Shown here: positions 5,482-8,284 of the stretch, one piece after another
Layout: each line of letters starts with the position of its first letter
Numbering within the stretch: position 1 is the first letter of the stretch
DNA from: Arthrobacter sp.
GTDB lineage: Bacteria; Actinomycetota; Actinomycetes; Actinomycetales; Micrococcaceae
NCBI GenBank assembly: GCA_030146405.1
Contig: JASLBS010000269.1
Location: 1 to 8,284 of the forward strand
Direction: 5' to 3'
Length of the DNA: 8,284 bases
Notes under the pieces: generated by a model
Told to the model about the DNA's origin: nothing
The model's input: only the letters and a program-made list of their open reading frames with translations
The model's database searches: none
Position numbers and translations under genes: made by a program

Positions 5482-6362
5482 GCGGGCCCCGCGTCCGGCC
5501 GGCCCTCGAGCGCGGCGACGAGTTCCGCCGGGCCTGCCGCCAGCGCACTGGCGAGCCGCTCCGCCTCGGTGGGTCCGCCGTCGAGCATGGGGCGAAGGTC
5601 CGGGCGGTGGACGACGGCGCCCGCCTCCTCGGCGATCAGGGCACCGGCCGCGAAGTCGTGTTCGTTCAGGCCCCGCTCCAGGTAGGCGTCGAGGGCGCCG
5701 TCCGCCACCAGGCAGAGGTCCAGCGCGGCCGACCCGAGCCGGCGGACGTCACCGTAGCCGCCGATCACCGCTCCGAGCTCCTCGAGCTGCGCGGACCGCG
5801 TCTGCGGGTCGTAGGAGAATCCCGTGCCGAGCAGTCGTCCGCGGTCCGCCGTGGGTCCGGTGAGCCGCCGCACGGCGCCGTCCTCGCTCAGCCAGGCACC
5901 CCCGCCACGCGAGGCCCAGTAGATCCTGCGCAGCGCCGGCGCATGGACGACGCCGGCCAGCCAGGTTCCCTGCGCATCGGCCACCGCCACGGAGGTTCCG
6001 TAGTAGACGATGTTGCGGATGAAGTTGGTGGTTCCGTCGAGGGGATCGATGGACCAGCGCAGGCGGGGGCCGGCAGATCCGGAGGCGCCCTCGTCGGGCA
6101 CCGTGGTGCCGAGTTCCTCGCCCGTGATCGTGTCCTGCGGACGCGCTCCGGTGAGCACTGCGCGCACCGCCCGCTCCGCCGCGACGTCGAACGCCGTCAC
6201 CCAGTCGCTGTCCGAACTCTTGCTCGTGGCCTCGAGCGCCGAGGCATCCCGCCCGGCAAGGACTGCTGCACCCGCGGCTGCAGCGCAGAGTGCGAGCTCC
6301 AAGAGGATCTCGGGTGAAACCTGCTCGCCGGCAGTACCGGCGTGTTCGGTGTCGACGCTCAT
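5478..6362 (-). CDS. Inositol monophosphatase family (SuhB-like) phosphatase
   Basis: This 294-residue enzyme belongs to the Mg-dependent, lithium-sensitive phosphatase fold that includes inositol-1-phosphatase, SuhB, CysQ and the HisN-type histidinol phosphatase. Metal and catalytic motifs are visible: GEE (81-83, Glu82 a metal ligand), WSIDPLDGTTNF (103-114, Asp106 and Asp109 metal ligands, Thr111 catalytic), and NEHDFAAGALIAEEAGA (233-249, Asp236 metal ligand). The usual Trp before the last Asp is His235 here. SDWVTAFDVAAERAV (52-66) is the typical N-terminal helix motif. The substrate cannot be decided: myo-inositol phosphate for phospholipids or mycothiol is plausible in actinobacteria. 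The ATG at 6362 overlaps the ligA stop (ATGA) and has a strong GGGGGAGG site just upstream, inside ligA. The frame is open far upstream inside ligA, but only from 6362 does it resemble the family. The stop overlaps the DUF2087 start. Confidence 0.92.
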   Translation of the reverse strand: MSVDTEHAGTAGEQVSPEILLELALCAAAAGAAVLAGRDASALEATSKSSDSDWVTAFDVAAERAVRAVLTGARPQDTITGEELGTTVPDEGASGSAGPRLRWSIDPLDGTTNFIRNIVYYGTSVAVADAQGTWLAGVVHAPALRRIYWASRGGGAWLSEDGAVRRLTGPTADRGRLLGTGFSYDPQTRSAQLEELGAVIGGYGDVRRLGSAALDLCLVADGALDAYLERGLNEHDFAAGALIAEEAGAVVHRPDLRPMLDGGPTEAERLASALAAGPAELVAALEGRPDAGPA

Positions 6363-8284
6363 GATGCCTCCCCCGATGGGGCCTCGGATGGGGCCCCGGT
6401 CGATCCTTCGGGTATGTCCGTCTCCACGGCAGCGTCTTCGTCCGGCTCGTCCGGCTCGTCCGGCTCGTCCGCGGGCGCCGGACCGTTCTGCAGCAGCGCC
6501 GTGAAACCCTCCTCGTCCAGGACGGGGATGCCGAGAGCCTCGGCCTTCTCCAGTTTGGTGCCGGCGTTCTCCCCGGCCACGACGTAGCTCGTGTTCTTCG
6601 AGACCGAGCCCGCCGCCTTCCCACCCCGCGTGATGATGGCCTCCTTCGCCTCGTCGCGGTTGTACTGCTGCAGGGATCCGGTCACCACCACCGTCAGGCC
6701 CTCGAGGGTGCGCGGCGTGCTCTCGTCCACCTCGTCCTCCATCCGGACACCCGCCGCGGCCCACCGCTCCACGATCTCGCAGTGCCAGTCCTCGGCGAAC
6801 CACTCGCGCAACGCCACCGCGATCGTGGGACCGACGCCGTCCACGTTCGCGAGTTCCTCCTCGCCGGCAGCGCGGATGCGGTCCATGGAGCCGAAGGCCG
6901 TGGCGAGGGCGCGCGACGCCGTCGGACCCACGTGCCGGATGGACAGTGCCACCAGCACACGCCACAGCGGCTGCTTCTTCGCCTTCTCGAGCTCGGTGAA
7001 CAGCTTGCGGGTGGTGACGCTCGGCTCGGACGGTTTCTTGGCCGTGCCCCTCGAGTAGAAGTAGGGGACGAGCTCGCGCCCCGTGACCACGCCCTTCACC
7101 TTCTTGTCCCGCTCGATGCGCACGTCCGCGAGCTTTTCCGGCGTCAGGTCGAAGATCTCGGCCTCGGTGGTGATCGGCGGCACCTCGGGTTCGGCCGGCT
7201 GGGTGAGGGCGATCGCCGCCTCCCAGCCGAGTGCCTCGATGTCGAAGGCACCACGTCCGGCGAGATGGAACACGCGCTCGCGGAGTTGCGACGGGCAGGA
7301 ACGCGCGTTGGGGCAGCGGATGTCCACGTCCCCCTCCTTGGCCGGCTGCAGCGCAGTTCCGCAGGACGGGCACTCGGTGGGCATGACGAACTCGCGGACC
7401 TTGTCCGGATCCCGGAGGGCCATCACCGGCCCCACGATCTCCGGGATCACGTCACCGGCCTTCCTCAGCACCACGGTGTCACCGATCAGCACACCCTTGG
7501 CCTTCACCACGTCCTGGTTGTGGAGGGTGGCCATGCTCACCGTGGAGCCGGCCACCTTCACCGGCTCCATGAGCCCGAAGGGCGTCACACGGCCGGTCCT
7601 GCCGACGTTCACGAGGATGTCGAGGAGCTTGGTGTTCACTTCCTCGGGCGGGTACTTGTACGCCACGGACCAGCGCGGCACCCGTGAGGTGTGCCCGAGG
7701 GCGCGCTGGAGGGCGAAGCTGTCCACCTTGACCACGATCCCGTCGATCTCGTGGAGAAGGTCGTGCCGGTGGCTCCCGTAGTACTCGATGAAGTCCAGTA
7801 CCTCGCCCTGCGTCCTCAGCACCCTGTAGTAGGGCGACGTCGGCAGGCCCCACGCCGTCAGGAGCTCGTAGGTGCCGGACTGCGTCCCGGCGGCCAGGCC
7901 CGTCCGGGCACCGATGCCGTGGACGTACATGTCCAGCGGGCGCTCGGCCGTTCTGGCCGGGTCCTTCTGGCGGAGCGAACCGGCGGCGGCGTTGCGCGGG
8001 TTCGCGAACGGTGCCTTGCCCGCGGCCACCATGCGCTCGTTCAGCTGGCCGAACTCCTTGGTGGGGAAGAAGACCTCACCGCGGATCTCCACCTCCTCCG
8101 GGTGGTCGCTGCCTGCGAGGTGCCGCGGGATCGAGGCGATGGTGAGGACGTTGTGCGTGATGTCCTCCCCCGTGATGCCGTCACCCCGTGTCGCGGCGCG
8201 CACCAGTTCACCGTTGCGGTACAGCAGATTGACGGCGAGGCCGTCGATCTTGAGTTCCGTCAGCCACTCGATGGTGGCGCCGGG
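6359..8284 (-). CDS. ligA: NAD-dependent DNA ligase LigA, 5' end beyond window
   Basis: LigA seals nicks in duplex DNA during replication and repair, using NAD+ to form a ligase-AMP. The visible 641 residues run from the adenylation domain to the stop; the N-terminal NAD-recognition domain lies past base 8284. The active-site lysine is in ELKIDGLAV at visible residues 10-18 (Lys12, bases 8251-8249), so the GTG at 8203 is an internal valine, not the start. Further motifs: TRGDGITGEDIT, FANPRNAAAGSLRQ, and EIDGIVVKVDS (Lys186). The OB fold follows with VTPFGLMEPVKVAGSTVSMA and GDTVVLRKAGDVIPEIVGPV. A Cys4 zinc finger has Cys at 305, 308, 324 and 330. Helix-hairpin-helix repeats are seen around SIRHVGPTASRALA and LANVDGVGPTIAVALREW, and a BRCT domain at about 526-602 (LEGLTVVVTGSL to LLQNG). 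An acidic 39-residue tail follows. A longer segment than in E. coli LigA, including VVTGRELVPYFYSRG, sits between the zinc finger and the helix-hairpin-helix region. Confidence 0.97.
   Translation of the reverse strand, partial: PGATIEWLTELKIDGLAVNLLYRNGELVRAATRGDGITGEDITHNVLTIASIPRHLAGSDHPEEVEIRGEVFFPTKEFGQLNERMVAAGKAPFANPRNAAAGSLRQKDPARTAERPLDMYVHGIGARTGLAAGTQSGTYELLTAWGLPTSPYYRVLRTQGEVLDFIEYYGSHRHDLLHEIDGIVVKVDSFALQRALGHTSRVPRWSVAYKYPPEEVNTKLLDILVNVGRTGRVTPFGLMEPVKVAGSTVSMATLHNQDVVKAKGVLIGDTVVLRKAGDVIPEIVGPVMALRDPDKVREFVMPTECPSCGTALQPAKEGDVDIRCPNARSCPSQLRERVFHLAGRGAFDIEALGWEAAIALTQPAEPEVPPITTEAEIFDLTPEKLADVRIERDKKVKGVVTGRELVPYFYSRGTAKKPSEPSVTTRKLFTELEKAKKQPLWRVLVALSIRHVGPTASRALATAFGSMDRIRAAGEEELANVDGVGPTIAVALREWFAEDWHCEIVERWAAAGVRMEDEVDESTPRTLEGLTVVVTGSLQQYNRDEAKEAIITRGGKAAGSVSKNTSYVVAGENAGTKLEKAEALGIPVLDEEGFTALLQNGPAPADEPDEPDEPDEDAAVETDIPEGSTGAPSEAPSGEAS
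6438..6471. repeat. 9-base tandem repeat within the 3' end of ligA
   Basis: The plus strand carries TCCGGCTCG three times in a row (6441-6467), with matching flanks that extend the 9-base periodicity over 34 bases. In the ligA frame one unit encodes Asp-Glu-Pro, giving DEPDEPDEPDE in the acidic tail behind the BRCT domain. Short in-frame repeats like this can vary in copy number by slippage without harming the ligase core. Confidence 0.85.

Noticed and set aside
6363..7373. In-frame upstream extension of the phosphatase gene (to 631 codons)
   Set aside because: The extension is out-of-frame ligA sequence, rich in Arg/Gly/His, with no similarity to the phosphatase family; the ATG at 6362 has a strong ribosome binding site.
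8201..8203. GTG as the start of ligA
   Set aside because: The frame continues upstream to the window edge and encodes the essential KIDGLAV adenylation motif before this codon, so it is an internal valine.

Overview
This is a GC-rich, gene-dense bacterial window whose gene content and order point to a high-GC actinobacterium, probably of the Arthrobacter/Micrococcaceae type. The reasons are GTG starts, strong G-rich ribosome binding sites, ATGA gene overlaps, an actinobacterial-style LigA, and the ligA to gatCAB neighbourhood also known from mycobacteria. The organism assignment is inference from protein character, not from a search.

Reading along the minus strand from the right edge, the window opens inside ligA (NAD-dependent DNA ligase, 5' end beyond base 8284). 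ligA is followed, with 4-base ATGA overlaps, by an inositol-monophosphatase-family phosphatase and then by a small DUF2087 protein; these three look like one transcription unit. Next comes a plus-strand gene for a short BLUF blue-light photoreceptor, which converges on the DUF2087 gene and diverges from a minus-strand GNAT acetyltransferase. After a 232-base non-coding gap with a direct repeat, the minus strand carries gatC, gatA and gatB, the complete tRNA-dependent amidotransferase, in a tightly packed operon. A phosphotransferase of the APH/choline-kinase-like family follows 23 bases after gatB and runs off the left edge.

The housekeeping part (ligA, gatCAB) serves DNA replication/repair and the indirect synthesis of Gln-tRNA(Gln) and/or Asn-tRNA(Asn). 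The part between them (phosphatase, DUF2087, BLUF, GNAT) looks like a variable interval inserted in a conserved neighbourhood. The most notable element is the BLUF gene: all recognised flavin-pocket residues are present, and a TAGATT -10-like box lies exactly 7 bases before a GTG start, the layout of a leaderless actinobacterial transcript. I see no mobile element, CRISPR array, tRNA, rRNA or riboswitch, and no evidence of a new multi-gene system; most of the window is ordinary chromosomal core.
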